Notes: generated by a model from the letters alone, not told the origin. Positions 1 to 10,602 are shown, counted from the stretch's first letter. The stretch is 64,000 nt of DNA from Methylosinus trichosporium OB3b (GCF_002752655.1 NZ_CP023737.1:992001-1056000); one strand, 5' to 3'. A program made the numbers and translations.

Positions 1-2
1 AA

Positions 3-80
3 TTGAACGCCATCGAGGGAACCGAAGCCATGCTCGACGGGTTCGGTTCTCTGTCCGGTCGGACGTCTCGCTCGCTTTGA
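3..80 (+). CDS. dnaG: DNA primase DnaG, C-terminal tail (partial)
   Basis: The frame is open from the window edge and ends in TGA at 78-80, encoding about 25 residues that include EGTEAMLDGFGSLSGR. This resembles the extreme C-terminus of alphaproteobacterial DnaG, and dnaG immediately upstream of rpoD is a widespread arrangement. DnaG makes RNA primers at the replication fork. Only the tail is visible, with no catalytic motif, so the call rests on recall of the tail and on position. Confidence 0.5.
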   Translation: MNAIEGTEAMLDGFGSLSGRTSRSL

Positions 81-301
81 TTCGCCGGGGACAATGGGCT
101 CCGAGCGAAAGCGGGGCGTGCGGTTAACGGAGTGTCAAGCCGACGCTCCGAGTGTGGGGCGACCGGCGAATCGCCGCGGCGGCAGGGCCGTCCGCGGCTT
201 GTCTTGTGCTTGCTCCTGTGGTTTTCGTAAAGAACGAGCCAAGGACGGCGGAACCTCAGGCGCGGCCGCGGGCAACCGCATCGCGGGCTTTGGAGCGAGG
301 A

Positions 302-2311
<2,010 letters not shown>

Positions 2312-2336
2312 CGAAGCGACGCGCTTTGCGCGAATT

Positions 2337-2397
2337 GCGAGCCTGAAGGCTCGCGGTCCAGAACCCCCTTGTCTGGACCGCGAGCCTTCAGGCTCGC
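2337..2397. repeat. Family A palindromic repeat, two-armed copy
   Basis: Two arms, GCGAGCCTGAAGGCTCGC and its near reverse complement, are joined through GGTCC/GGACC and a short spacer. Each arm is itself palindromic. It sits between rpoD and the KdsB-like gene and could fold into a long hairpin that ends rpoD transcription. Similar copies recur through the window. Confidence 0.85.
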
Positions 2398-2415
2398 TTC
2401 TTTTTGAGACGAGAC

Positions 2416-3204
2416 ATGTCCGCAGCGATCATCATTCCGGCGCGCTACGGCTCCTCCCGCTTTCCCGGCAAGCCGCTGCAGATGATCGCCGGCATGTCGA
2501 TGCTGGAGCGCGTGTGGCGCATCGCCCGCGCCGCGCGCTTCTGCTCGCGCGTCGTGATCGCCAGCGAGGACGAGCGCGTTCTCGCCCATGCCGCCGGCTT
2601 CGGCGCGGAGGCCGTGCTCACCTCGGGCAGCTGCCGCAATGGCACGGAGCGCGTGCATGAAGCCGCGGCGACGCTCGGCCTCGAGGCGGAAATCATCATC
2701 GGATTGCAGGGCGACGCCGTGCTGACGCCGCCCTGGGTGCTCGACGCGCTGATCGACGCGCTCGAGACCGATCCCGACATCGACATGGCGACGCCGGCGA
2801 TCCGGCTCGACGCGCGCGCGCTCGGCGACTTCATCGCGCATAAGCAGATCTCGCCGACGAGCGGAACCACGGTCGTCTTCGACCGCAACGCCAACGCGCT
2901 GTATTTTTCCAAGAGCGTCATTCCATTTCCGGGCCGCGACGCCGCCGCGCCGGTTCACCGCCATATCGGCCTCTATGGCTTTCGGCGCGCCGGGCTCGAC
3001 AAATACGCGCGCGCCGCGCCGACGCCGCTCGAGCGCGCCGAGGGTCTCGAGCAGCTGCGCGCGCTCGAGAATGGGATGCGCATCCGCATCGTGCTCATCG
3101 ACTATCAGGGCCGAACGCACGCCTCCGTCGACACGCGCGAGGATGTCGCGCTCGTCGAGGCGCTGATCGCCGCCGAGGGCGAGCTCGTCGCCGGGCGCCG
3201 CTGA
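2416..3204 (+). CDS. KdsB-like CMP-sugar-acid synthetase (cytidylyltransferase)
   Basis: The family transfers CMP from CTP to a sugar acid, typically KDO for lipopolysaccharide. The 262-residue product has the nucleotide-binding start [45 protein letters not shown] and the C-terminal SVDTRED. The usual VQGDEPLIPP motif reads [10 protein letters not shown] here, so the Glu-Pro after the metal-binding Asp is replaced. The ATG at 2416 is preferred to an in-frame TTG at 2404 because the protein then begins [12 protein letters not shown]. The gene abuts a histidine phosphatase gene with no gap, which suggests a small nucleotide-sugar operon. It may be true KdsB or a paralogue acting on another sugar acid. 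Confidence 0.75.
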   Translation: MSAAIIIPARYGSSRFPGKPLQMIAGMSMLERVWRIARAARFCSRVVIASEDERVLAHAAGFGAEAVLTSGSCRNGTERVHEAAATLGLEAEIIIGLQGDAVLTPPWVLDALIDALETDPDIDMATPAIRLDARALGDFIAHKQISPTSGTTVVFDRNANALYFSKSVIPFPGRDAAAPVHRHIGLYGFRRAGLDKYARAAPTPLERAEGLEQLRALENGMRIRIVLIDYQGRTHASVDTREDVALVEALIAAEGELVAGRR

Positions 3205-3837
3205 ATGCGGCTGATCCTCGCGCGGCACGGAAACACTTTTGGTCCCGGCGACGCCGTGCGCTGGATCGGCGCGCGAAGCGATCCTGCGCTCGTCGCGTCA
3301 GGCCGCGAGCAGGCCGAGGCGGTCGGCCGCGCGCTCGCCGCGATGCATGTCCATCCTGCGCGCATTATCGCGGGGCCGCTCACGCGCACACGCGAGAGCG
3401 CCGCGCTCGCCGCCGCCGGCTTTGCGCCGGCGTCGATCGAGATCGAGCCGCGGCTGATCGAGATCGATTACGGCGCCTGGGAGGGCCTCACCTCGGACGA
3501 GATTCGTTCGCTGCGCGGCGCGCCGGAAGTCGACGCATGGGAGCGGGATGGAATTTGGCCGCAGGGCGCCGGCTGGTCGCCCGATGAAGCGCAATTGCGC
3601 GCGCGCTTGGAGGGCCTGCTCGCGTCGCTGCGCGCGGCTCATACGGACGGCGACACGATCATGCTCGTCTCCAGCGGCGGCGTGCTGCGATGCTTCGGCG
3701 AGATCTACGGACTCGCGCGGCGAGACGCGAAGATGCGGACGGGAAGCCTGTCGATCGTCGAGACCGACGCGCAGGGATTCTCCATCGCGCTGTGGAATGC
3801 GCGGCCGAGCGAGCTCGCGTCGGGAGAGCGAGCTTGA
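3205..3837 (+). CDS. Histidine phosphatase (phosphoglycerate mutase-like) family protein
   Basis: The 210-residue protein starts [16 protein letters not shown], which holds the RHG phosphohistidine motif of this superfamily. It also has ITRTRES-like arginines ([16 protein letters not shown]), the acidic motif [12 protein letters not shown] and a late histidine-region motif written here as VSSGGVLR. In that last motif the usual His before Gly (SHGG) is replaced by Ser (SSGG), so one catalytic-site residue may be missing or shifted. The ATG follows directly on the TGA of the KdsB-like gene, so the two are probably cotranslated. The substrate is unknown; a sugar phosphate linked to the upstream gene is an inference. 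Confidence 0.8.
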   Translation: MRLILARHGNTFGPGDAVRWIGARSDPALVASGREQAEAVGRALAAMHVHPARIIAGPLTRTRESAALAAAGFAPASIEIEPRLIEIDYGAWEGLTSDEIRSLRGAPEVDAWERDGIWPQGAGWSPDEAQLRARLEGLLASLRAAHTDGDTIMLVSSGGVLRCFGEIYGLARRDAKMRTGSLSIVETDAQGFSIALWNARPSELASGERA

Positions 3838-3847
3838 AGGCTCGCTC
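3826..3847. repeat. Family A repeat, single arm
   Basis: This is one palindromic arm, GAGCGAGCTTGAAGGCTCGCTC. It overlaps the stop codon of the preceding histidine phosphatase gene, so it supplies the end of that reading frame. Confidence 0.7.
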
Positions 3848-3945
3848 GTTTGCGACTGTCATCATCCTTGAACAGGAACGTCACCGCTATGTAGCGCGTG
3901 CGGCTTATTCGGCCTCCCGGGGAAACCAAAAGGGGCCTGACAACC

Positions 3946-6030
3946 ATGACAACTCCAGATCGTCGCGATTTCTTGCGCCTCGTCGGCGGCGCCACTCTCG
4001 CCACGGCGTTTTCACAGAGCATCGAGCGCGCGCTGGCGATTCCGGCGAATGCCGCGACCGGCACGATCAACGACATCGAGCATATCGTCGTGCTGACGCA
4101 GGAGAACCGCTCCTTCGATCATTACTTCGGCACGCTGCGCGGCGTGCGCGGCTTCGGCGATCCGCGTCCGGTGCTGCTGCCCAATGGCAAGCCGGTGTGG
4201 CGCCAGCCCGATGGCGCCGGCGAGGTGCTGCCGTTCCGGCCCGACACGCGTCCGCTCGGCGACAAGTTCCTCGAAGGCACGCCGCATAACTGGCCGGATG
4301 CGCATCAGGCCTGGAACAACGGCAAATATGACCAATGGGTCCCGGCCAAGGGCCGCCACACCATGGCGCATCTGTCGCGCGGCGACCTTCCGTTCCACTT
4401 CGCTCTGGCGGAAGCCTTCACCATCTGCGACGCCTATCATTGCTCGGTGATGGGCGCGACCGACCCCAATCGTTATTATCTGTGGAGCGGCTGGGACGGC
4501 AACGATGGCGCCAATGGCGGTCCGGTCGTCGACAATTCGGAAGCCGGCTACGACTGGCGCACCTATCCGGAGCTCTTGGAGCAGGCCGGCGTCTCCTGGA
4601 AGGTCTATCAGGATATCGGCGCGGGGCTCGACGGCGAGCATTGGTGGGGCTGGGGCGACAATCCCTATATCGGCAATTACGGCGACAACTCGCTGCTCTA
4701 CTTCCATCAATATCAGAACGCGCTGCCGGGCTCGCCGCTCTATGAGAAGGCGCGGCGCGGCACCAATATCTCCGCGAGCGGCAATCTGTTCGAGATTCTG
4801 CGCGACGATGTGCTGCACAACAAGCTGCCGCAGGTCTCCTGGATCGCCGCGCCCGAGTCCTACACAGAGCATCCGAACTGGCCGTCGAATTTCGGCGCCT
4901 GGTATATCTCGAAGGTCCTCGACGCTCTGACCGCCAATGCGAATGTGTGGAGCAAGACCGCTCTACTCATCAATTACGACGAGAACGACGGCTTCTTCGA
5001 TCACGTGGTGCCGCCGACCGCGCCGGCGACATCGGCGCAGGGGCGCTCCACCGTCGCGACGACCAATGAAATCTATCCGGGCGGCTCGACCTACGCCGCC
5101 GGCCCCTATGGCCTCGGCGCACGCGTTCCCATGATCGTCGTCTCGCCCTGGAGCAAGGGCGGCTATGTGTGCTCGCAAGTGTTCGACCACACTTCGGTCC
5201 TTCGCTTCATCGAGAAGCGCTTCGGCGTCGCCGAGACGCAGATCTCGCCCTGGCGCCGCGCGGTCTGCGGCGATCTGACCTCCGCCTTCGATTTCTCGAA
5301 GACCTTCACCGGCGTCGTCTTCCTGCCGTCGACGACGGGCTTCGGGCCGCGCGATCGCGAGCGTCATCCGAGCTATACGCCCGTGCCGCCGGCCAATCAG
5401 GCCGTCCCCGTTCAGGAGCCCGGCCTGCGTTACGCCCGGCCCCTGCCCTATGAGCTGGATGCGAAGGGCTCCCTGACCACGGATCGCGCCTCGCTCAAAT
5501 TCGAATTCGTCAATACCGGCGCCGCCGCCGCCTGCTTCCATGTGCGCTCGGCGCAGGCCTCGGCCGGCCCCTGGAGCTATACGGTCGAGGCCGGCAAGTC
5601 GCTGGTCTCGGGCCTCAGATTCCAGACGAGCAAGGACTACGCCTTCACGGTCCACGGCCCCAACGGCTTCTTCCGCCGCTTCAAGGGCGGCTCCGAGGCC
5701 AGCCGCGCCACTCTCGAGGTGAGCGCGAAATATGTGACGCAGCCGGAGGTCGGGATCGAGCTGACCATCGTGAACCGCGGCCTCGGCCCGGTCTCGATAT
5801 CGGTCGCCGACGCCTATGGCGTGACGGGCGCCTTCCGCAAGCTGCTCACGCCGGCCGAGCGCGTCGTGAAGCTGTGGCGGCTCGGCGCCAGCCATGGCTG
5901 GTACGACCTCTCGATCTCGGTCGCTTCCGATCGGGGCTTCGCGCGTCGCCTCGCCGGCCATGTGGAGAATGGCAAGGTCAGCACCAGCGATCCGGCTTTC
6001 GCCCGGAGCGGCTTCCCCGCCATCGCCTGA
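3946..6030 (+). CDS. Tat-exported phosphocholine-type phospholipase C
   Basis: This 694-residue enzyme of the AcpA/PLC phosphoesterase family hydrolyses phosphodiester head groups of phospholipids outside the cytoplasm. The N-terminus is a twin-arginine signal (TPDRRDFLRLVGG) followed by a hydrophobic stretch. The catalytic motif ENRSFDHYFGTL lies near residues 53-64, with later family motifs GATDPNRYYLWSG, NYDENDGFFDHVVPP and FDHTSVLRFIEKRF. Two C-terminal beta domains of the DUF756 type (about residues 500-600 and 600-690) complete the usual architecture. The ATG at 3946 is chosen because it places the twin arginines at the N-terminus; an upstream in-frame start would not. A terminator follows. 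Specificity for phosphatidylcholine is inferred from the family. Confidence 0.9.
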   Translation: MTTPDRRDFLRLVGGATLATAFSQSIERALAIPANAATGTINDIEHIVVLTQENRSFDHYFGTLRGVRGFGDPRPVLLPNGKPVWRQPDGAGEVLPFRPDTRPLGDKFLEGTPHNWPDAHQAWNNGKYDQWVPAKGRHTMAHLSRGDLPFHFALAEAFTICDAYHCSVMGATDPNRYYLWSGWDGNDGANGGPVVDNSEAGYDWRTYPELLEQAGVSWKVYQDIGAGLDGEHWWGWGDNPYIGNYGDNSLLYFHQYQNALPGSPLYEKARRGTNISASGNLFEILRDDVLHNKLPQVSWIAAPESYTEHPNWPSNFGAWYISKVLDALTANANVWSKTALLINYDENDGFFDHVVPPTAPATSAQGRSTVATTNEIYPGGSTYAAGPYGLGARVPMIVVSPWSKGGYVCSQVFDHTSVLRFIEKRFGVAETQISPWRRAVCGDLTSAFDFSKTFTGVVFLPSTTGFGPRDRERHPSYTPVPPANQAVPVQEPGLRYARPLPYELDAKGSLTTDRASLKFEFVNTGAAAACFHVRSAQASAGPWSYTVEAGKSLVSGLRFQTSKDYAFTVHGPNGFFRRFKGGSEASRATLEVSAKYVTQPEVGIELTIVNRGLGPVSISVADAYGVTGAFRKLLTPAERVVKLWRLGASHGWYDLSISVASDRGFARRLAGHVENGKVSTSDPAFARSGFPAIA

Positions 6031-6078
6031 CGCGGGCAAGGACGAGACGGAGGGACGCGCGTCCCTCCTCGCATTCGA

Positions 6079-6116
6079 GAGGGCGGACGCCGGAGACGGC
6101 GTCCGCCCTCTTCTTT
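6079..6116 (+). terminator. Rho-independent terminator after phospholipase C
   Basis: A 13-bp perfect stem (GAGGGCGGACGCC with its complement), a six-base loop and a T-rich tail TTCTTT lie about 50 bases after the stop codon. Confidence 0.85.
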
Positions 6117-6249
6117 GTTCGGCGCACGCGCCGGGCCCCTGCCCCACGCGACATTTCGGAGCGCTTTTTCGTCGCGAATGAGCGACGATAGGATAGCCGA
6201 TTCGCTCATTTCGACCGGCGAAAGCTTTTTTCGAGATGGAGACTTGAAG

Positions 6250-6558
6250 ATGAAACGGGTTCGCCTTCTCTCATTGACGGCGCTCGCGCCGCTTTTCGTT
6301 TCCAGCGCGCTGGCGCAAGTGGCGCTGGTTCCCGGCCTCGCCGCCTGCAAGGACCGGGACAATATGCGACGCCTCGTCGAGCTCACCGATCTGGGCGACC
6401 TCGCCGCCGCGCAGGAGTTGTTCGCGCGCGGCGTCAAGAGCGACGACTGCCGGATGCTGGCGGGCGACGACGTCGTCATCGAGATGACGCCGCTCTTCAT
6501 GCGGGTGGTCAAGGCGCATATCCGCGGCAATCCGGATATTTATTGGATCCTGCAGTAA
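6250..6558 (+). CDS. Small secreted protein of unknown function
   Basis: The 102-residue product begins MKRVRLLSLTALAPLF and has a Sec signal peptide with a likely cleavage after SALA. The mature part is about 80 residues with two cysteines (AACKDRD and DDCRM), which could form a disulfide. The ATG at 6250 has GGAG about ten bases upstream and places the signal peptide at the N-terminus; longer in-frame starts do not. No family is recognised. It lies between a terminator and a cluster of repeats, so it is probably transcribed alone. Confidence 0.7.
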   Translation: MKRVRLLSLTALAPLFVSSALAQVALVPGLAACKDRDNMRRLVELTDLGDLAAAQELFARGVKSDDCRMLAGDDVVIEMTPLFMRVVKAHIRGNPDIYWILQ

Positions 6559-6596
6559 TTCTACCGCATCACGAGAAGCCGAGATGATCGGGGCGG

Positions 6597-6680
6597 CGTC
6601 ATTGCGAGAAGCGAAGCGACGAAGCAACCCAGAAGTCGCCCCGCGGCTCTGAAATGCTTCGCTGCGCTCGCAATGACGGC
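6597..6680. repeat. Family B palindromic repeat (CATTGCGAG...CTCGCAATG)
   Basis: The arms CATTGCGAGAAGCGAAGCGACGAAGC and CTTCGCTGCGCTCGCAATG are imperfect inverted repeats about 80 bases across. Related copies occur near 47,750 and 60,270. The form is that of an alphaproteobacterial REP-like element. Confidence 0.75.
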
Positions 6681-6730
6681 CGCAGCTTCCGCGGGTTCAC
6701 ATCGAGATATTTTTATTGGGTGTGAAAGGG

Positions 6731-6754
6731 GCGAGCCTGAAGGCTCGCGGTCCG
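6731..6754. repeat. Family A repeat, single arm plus GGTCC
   Basis: This is a single arm, GCGAGCCTGAAGGCTCGC followed by GGTCC, between the family B repeat and the 3' end of the DUF721 gene. Confidence 0.7.
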
Positions 6755-6766
6755 GGCGCCCGCAAG

Positions 6767-7261
6767 TCACCGCGCTCGCAGCGCCTGCTCGCCGAGGCGC
6801 GTGAGCGCGGCGCGCAGCGCCTCGTCGGCGACGCCATCCGTCACCGCGGCTGCGCGCGCGCGCGTCGCGGCGTCGACCAGGGGAGCGCGATGCGGCGCCT
6901 TGCGGCGCGCCGTCAGCCGCTCCTGGCGCATCGTCAGCCGCGCGACGCAGCGCCAGCCCAGATGCGTGTTCACCCGGTCGAGGATCGACCCGGCCATATG
7001 CTGGATGTCGAGGCTAAAGCCCGGCTCGACGCGCAGAATCAGCGTCGCCGGCTCATCCTTCTTCTCGGCTGCGCGGTTCTTCGCCCGCGGCGGCCATTGC
7101 AGCTTGATCGGCTCGCAAATGGCGGCGAGCCGCGCGCCCACCACCGCCTCCCAGCGCAGGATCAGCGCCGCCTCGCCGAAACCCTGGCGCGCCGCCAGCG
7201 GATCGATCGCTCGGTCGACGAGCTCGCCGAGCGTCCGAGATCCTCTGTATTTCTCCGCCAT
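6767..7261 (-). CDS. DciA/DUF721 family protein
   Basis: The 164-residue protein has the DUF721 (DciA-type) pattern: LGELVDRAIDPLAARQGF near the N-terminus, then the conserved region WEAVVGARLAAICEPIKLQW and LILRVEPGFSLDIQHMAGSILDRVNTHLG. DciA proteins load or assist the replicative helicase in bacteria lacking DnaC. That role is inferred for this divergent alphaproteobacterial form. The gene is divergent from mutY, and the 180-base gap between them is filled by two tandem copies of a palindromic repeat. Confidence 0.75.
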   Translation of the reverse strand: MAEKYRGSRTLGELVDRAIDPLAARQGFGEAALILRWEAVVGARLAAICEPIKLQWPPRAKNRAAEKKDEPATLILRVEPGFSLDIQHMAGSILDRVNTHLGWRCVARLTMRQERLTARRKAPHRAPLVDAATRARAAAVTDGVADEALRAALTRLGEQALRAR

Positions 7262-7294
7262 TGGCTCGTTCCTCGCGGCAGGGGACGCGATGTC

Positions 7295-7363
7295 GCTCCA
7301 GCATTCTTTCCTTCGAGCGAATTCTGATCGGTCGAACGATTTCGTTCGACCGGAAAGCGCTCT
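7295..7363. repeat. Family C repeat, copy 1
   Basis: The unit contains CGAGCGAATTCTGATCGG, then a palindromic core built on TCGAACGATTTCGTTCGA, then GGAAAGCGCTCT. It is followed directly by a second copy in the same orientation. Confidence 0.85.
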
Positions 7364-7427
7364 AGCATTTTTTCATTCGAGCGAATTCTGATCGATCGAA
7401 CGATTTCGTTCGATCGGAAAGCGCTCT
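7364..7427. repeat. Family C repeat, copy 2
   Basis: This is a direct repeat of copy 1 with few differences, mainly GATCGATCGAACG in place of GATCGGTCGAACG. The mutY start codon lies 15 bases beyond it, so the element covers the likely mutY promoter region. Confidence 0.85.
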
Positions 7428-7441
7428 ATGGACGTTATCTC

Positions 7442-8497
7442 ATGCGAAGCGCCCCCGCCAAGCCCGATCCGCTCGCCCTGCTGCGTTGGTACGACCGGCG
7501 CCGGCGCGCCCTGCCCTGGCGCGCGCGCGCGGGCGAGACCGCCGACCCTTACGCCGTCTGGCTCTCCGAGATCATGCTGCAGCAGACCACGGTGGAGGCC
7601 GTGAAGCCCTATTTCGCCGCCTTTCTCGCCCGCTGGCCGGATGTCGCGGCGCTGGCCGCCGCGCCGCAGGAGGAGGTGATGAAGGCCTGGGCCGGCCTCG
7701 GCTATTACGCGCGGGCGCGCAATCTCCACGCCTGCGCGCGCGCGATCGCCGCGCGCGGCGCCTTTCCGCGCGAGCAGCGCGAGCTGCTGGCGCTGCCCGG
7801 CGTCGGTCCCTATACGGCGGCGGCGATCGCCGCTATCGCCTATGACGCGCCCGTGGTCGCCGTCGACGGCAATGTCGAGCGCGTCGTCGCGCGGCTCTTC
7901 GCCATCGAGCGGCCGGCGCGCGAGGCCAAGGCCGAATTGCGCGAGCAGGCGCAGAGCCTCTTTCCCGGCCGGCGCGCCGGCGATTTCACCCAAGCGCTGA
8001 TGGACCTCGGGGCGACGGTCTGCACACCGCGCGGGCCGCGCTGCGGGGACTGTCCGTTCCACGGCGCCTGCGCGGCGGAGCGGAGCGGCGACGCCGAGGC
8101 CTTTCCCGTCAAGCCGCCCAAGACGCAAAAGCCCGAGCGGCGCGGCGCCGCCTTCGTGCTGCTGAGCGATGGGGCGGCGCTGATCCGCACGCGGCCGCCG
8201 CGCGGCCTGCTCGGCGGCATGGCGGAATTTCCCTCGACCCCCTTCCGCGCCGATTTCGACCCGAGGAAAGCCCGCGCCCATGCGCCGGCCGCGGCGCCAT
8301 GGCGCGAATTGCCGGGGATGGTCGAGCATGTGTTCACACATTTTTCGTTGCGGCTGACCATCTTCCGCGCGACGCTCCCGCCGCCGCGGCCCGGAATCGA
8401 GAATTGCCGCTGGACGGAGCTCGGGCGTCTCGAGGCCGAAGGCCTGCCGACGTTGATGCGCAAGGTGGCGGCGCACGCCGGGCTGGGTTTGGAGTAG
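7442..8497 (+). CDS. mutY: A/G-specific adenine DNA glycosylase MutY
   Basis: MutY removes adenine mispaired with 8-oxoguanine in base excision repair. The 351-residue protein has the glycosylase start WLSEIMLQQTTV near residues 40-52, the helix-hairpin-helix LPGVGPYTAAAIA near 117-130, the catalytic region VAVDGNVERV and a 4Fe-4S cluster loop with C-x6-C-x2-C-x5-C spacing near 193-209. The C-terminal part (residues 235-350) is the NUDIX-like 8-oxoG recognition domain. Length is normal. The gene is flanked by family C repeats, two direct copies upstream and one inverted copy whose first bases include the TAG stop. Confidence 0.95.
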   Translation: MRSAPAKPDPLALLRWYDRRRRALPWRARAGETADPYAVWLSEIMLQQTTVEAVKPYFAAFLARWPDVAALAAAPQEEVMKAWAGLGYYARARNLHACARAIAARGAFPREQRELLALPGVGPYTAAAIAAIAYDAPVVAVDGNVERVVARLFAIERPAREAKAELREQAQSLFPGRRAGDFTQALMDLGATVCTPRGPRCGDCPFHGACAAERSGDAEAFPVKPPKTQKPERRGAAFVLLSDGAALIRTRPPRGLLGGMAEFPSTPFRADFDPRKARAHAPAAAPWRELPGMVEHVFTHFSLRLTIFRATLPPPRPGIENCRWTELGRLEAEGLPTLMRKVAAHAGLGLE

Positions 8498-8558
8498 AGC
8501 GTTTTCCGATCGAACGGCGTCGTTCGATCGATCAGAATTCGCTCGAAGGAAAAAATGC
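8496..8558. repeat. Family C repeat, copy 3, inverted
   Basis: This is the inverse complement of copies 1 and 2: AGAGCG, a TCCGATCGAACG core, then GATCAGAATTCGCTCGAA. It begins within the mutY stop codon and ends just before the next gene. Confidence 0.85.
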
Positions 8559-8574
8559 GAGAGCGGAGGGCTGC

Positions 8575-8838
8575 ATGGCGCGGGGCAAGGCGATCACGGT
8601 GGAAATGACGGAAGGGGCGATCCGCGTCCGCTCGCAGGGCAAGACGCTGACGATCGTGAATTCCTCGCCGCCGCCCGACGCCGACGACGAGAGCGATTTC
8701 TTCATCCGCCTCGACGAGATCGACAATTGGGACGCCCCCGACGACGAGATCTCGATCGACATCGTCGAGTTGCAGAAGATTTTGGAGGCGATCGAGGAGG
8801 AGCTGGACCGGCGAGGGCTCAGCGTGACCTTCGATTGA
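8575..8838 (+). CDS. Imm74-like small protein
   Basis: The 87-residue acidic protein starts MARGKAITVEMTEGAIRVRS, then has SDFFIRLDEIDNWDAPDDEI and an amphipathic C-terminal helix ending GLSVTFD. The pattern (beta strands, F-x-I-x-x-x-x-I-x-x-W-x-x-P, helix, G-x-x-V-x-F) recalls the Imm74 immunity-protein family, although no toxin gene lies next to it. The start at 8575 follows GGAGGG closely. The assignment is from remembered pattern only. It may be a domesticated or housekeeping member of the fold. Confidence 0.6.
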   Translation: MARGKAITVEMTEGAIRVRSQGKTLTIVNSSPPPDADDESDFFIRLDEIDNWDAPDDEISIDIVELQKILEAIEEELDRRGLSVTFD

Positions 8839-8847
8839 GGTCCGCGG

Positions 8848-9897
8848 TCAGGCGCCGCCCGCGGGCGCGTCGCCGGCCAGCCATTCGCGCCAAATCGAGA
8901 GCAGCACGGCGAGGATCAGCGGCCCGAGAAACAGGCCGACGAAGCCGAAGGCCAGCAGGCCGCCGAGCACGCCGAACAGCACGATGACGAGAGGAATGTC
9001 GGCGGCGCTGCTGATCAGCAGCGGCTTGATGATATTGTCGACCCAGCTCACCACCAGCCCGCCCCAGGCCAGCAGCGCGACCCCGGCGCCGGTCTGGCCG
9101 ACGACCAGCAGATAGACGCCGACCGGAGCCCAGACCGCCCAGGTGCCGATGAAGGGCACGAGCGCCGCCACCGCGGTCAGCGCGCCGAGCAGAATGGGCG
9201 TGCCGACGCCGACGACGGCATAGCCCACACCGGCGATGAGGCCCTGAAACAAAGCGCTGACGATCACCCCCGACACCACCGCCTGCGTCGTGGCGCCGAT
9301 GGCGCGGACGTAATTATCGGCGGACGCGCCCACCACCTTCCGCAGGCCGGCGCGCAGCTCCTCGACCACGAGCGCGCCGTCACGGTAGAAAAAGAACAGC
9401 GCTATGGCGGTCAGCGCGATCTGCGCGAGGCTGCGGCCGATCATGCCGAGCGTTCTGGCGAGTCCGCTCATCCACGGCTCGATCCACTCCTTCACCTGCT
9501 CGCGGCGCCGCTCCGGATCGTTCCAGATCGTGTTCAGCATGTCGTCGAGAGCTGGGCCGACGACGGGAAAGCGGGCGACCGCATCGGGAAGCACGATCGG
9601 CTCATCGGCGAATTGGCTCGACAGCTCGCGATAGGCTTCGGCGAGATCGGACTGCAGGCGCACCAGCAGAAAGGCCACCGGGACCACCAGCACCACCACC
9701 AGAAGCAAAGTGGCGAAGGTCGCGGCGAGCGAGGGGCGATTTCCGCTCGCGCGCAAGATGCGGCGATAGACCGGATAGGTCGCATAAGCGAGGATGGCGG
9801 CCCAGGCCAGCGGCGTTAAAAACGGGCTGACCACGAAGAGGCCGAGCCCGACGACGACGCCGAGCAGCAGCAAAGCGAAAATCTGCCGGTTCTGCAT
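8848..9897 (-). CDS. AI-2E family (PerM-type) permease
   Basis: The 349-residue polytopic membrane protein has two N-terminal membrane segments (IFALLLLGVVVGLGLFVV and the next), a soluble helical region with DDMLNTIWNDPERR, then a C-terminal bundle including GVVLIVLFGVLGGLLAFGF-like segments and FLGPLILAVLLSIW. The family includes exporters of AI-2, sodium/proton antiporters and others, so the substrate is unknown. The start at 9897 (MQNRQIF) is preferred over an in-frame ATG at 9945 because AGAGGAG lies 6-8 bases upstream of it and nothing similar precedes the other. A single family A arm lies upstream. Confidence 0.85.
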   Translation of the reverse strand: MQNRQIFALLLLGVVVGLGLFVVSPFLTPLAWAAILAYATYPVYRRILRASGNRPSLAATFATLLLVVVLVVPVAFLLVRLQSDLAEAYRELSSQFADEPIVLPDAVARFPVVGPALDDMLNTIWNDPERRREQVKEWIEPWMSGLARTLGMIGRSLAQIALTAIALFFFYRDGALVVEELRAGLRKVVGASADNYVRAIGATTQAVVSGVIVSALFQGLIAGVGYAVVGVGTPILLGALTAVAALVPFIGTWAVWAPVGVYLLVVGQTGAGVALLAWGGLVVSWVDNIIKPLLISSAADIPLVIVLFGVLGGLLAFGFVGLFLGPLILAVLLSIWREWLAGDAPAGGA

Positions 9898-9962
9898 CGC
9901 CCACTCCTCTGCGCGCTCTCGCGGAGCACTCGTGGTCTGCGTCATCGAAATTGATAAGCTCA

Positions 9963-9987
9963 GAGAGCGAGCCTTCAGGCTCGCTCT
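9963..9987. repeat. Family A repeat, single arm
   Basis: This is one palindromic arm, AGCGAGCCTTCAGGCTCGCT, between two minus-strand genes. Confidence 0.7.
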
Positions 9988-10024
9988 TTCAGCCCTCTCA
10001 AATCGGCTGAAGCACGCCACTAGA

Positions 10025-10486
10025 CTAGAAGATCCCCGCCTCGAGACCCGCCGCCATCGCCATCCCCAGCTCGCGGCAAGCGTCGACGAAGTCCTCGCGC
10101 CATTCGCCGCGCAGGATCAGCGGCTCCTGGACCTTGCGCCAGCGCAGGCCGGTCGCGACGCTCTCGACGCTGCGCCGCGCTCCGGTCCCGTCGCTGCCGG
10201 CGCGCACATAGAGCACATAAGGGAGCCCCTGCGTGCGCTCGAGGCAGGGATAATAGCAGCGGTCGAAAAAATCCTTCAGCGCGCCGCTCATATAGCCGAG
10301 GTTCTCGGTGGTCCCGATGAGGATCGCGTGGGCGCCCAGCACATCGTCCGGCGTCGTCGCGAGCGGCGCGAGGCACAAGGTCTCGACGCCGGCGATCTCG
10401 TCCGCTCCGGCGCGCGCAGCCTCACGCAGCCGCAGCGTGTTCGGCGACGGCGCATGGGCGACGACGAGCAGGCGTTTTGTCGTCAT
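10025..10486 (-). CDS. Flavodoxin / NAD(P)H oxidoreductase-like protein
   Basis: The 153-residue protein has the flavodoxin-like fold signature: RLLVVAHAPSPNTLRLREA at the N-terminus (phosphate-binding loop with S-P-N-T), then GAHAILIGTTENLGYMSGALKDFFDRCYYP, which matches the FMN-binding loop of NADPH-dependent FMN reductase-like proteins. A flavin-linked redox role is expected, but the substrate is unknown. The start at 10486 (MTTKRLLVV) has GGAGA upstream and puts the first beta strand at the N-terminus. Confidence 0.8.
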   Translation of the reverse strand: MTTKRLLVVAHAPSPNTLRLREAARAGADEIAGVETLCLAPLATTPDDVLGAHAILIGTTENLGYMSGALKDFFDRCYYPCLERTQGLPYVLYVRAGSDGTGARRSVESVATGLRWRKVQEPLILRGEWREDFVDACRELGMAMAAGLEAGIF

Positions 10487-10602
10487 TCGCGCTTTTCTCC
10501 CCGAACGTAAGCTCGACAATCGCGGCCATGTCTCTTATGGTTCGGCTCGCGCATGGCGCTTCCGCTTCCGCCGCGCGATATTCATTGCACAGGACCACAT
10601 TG

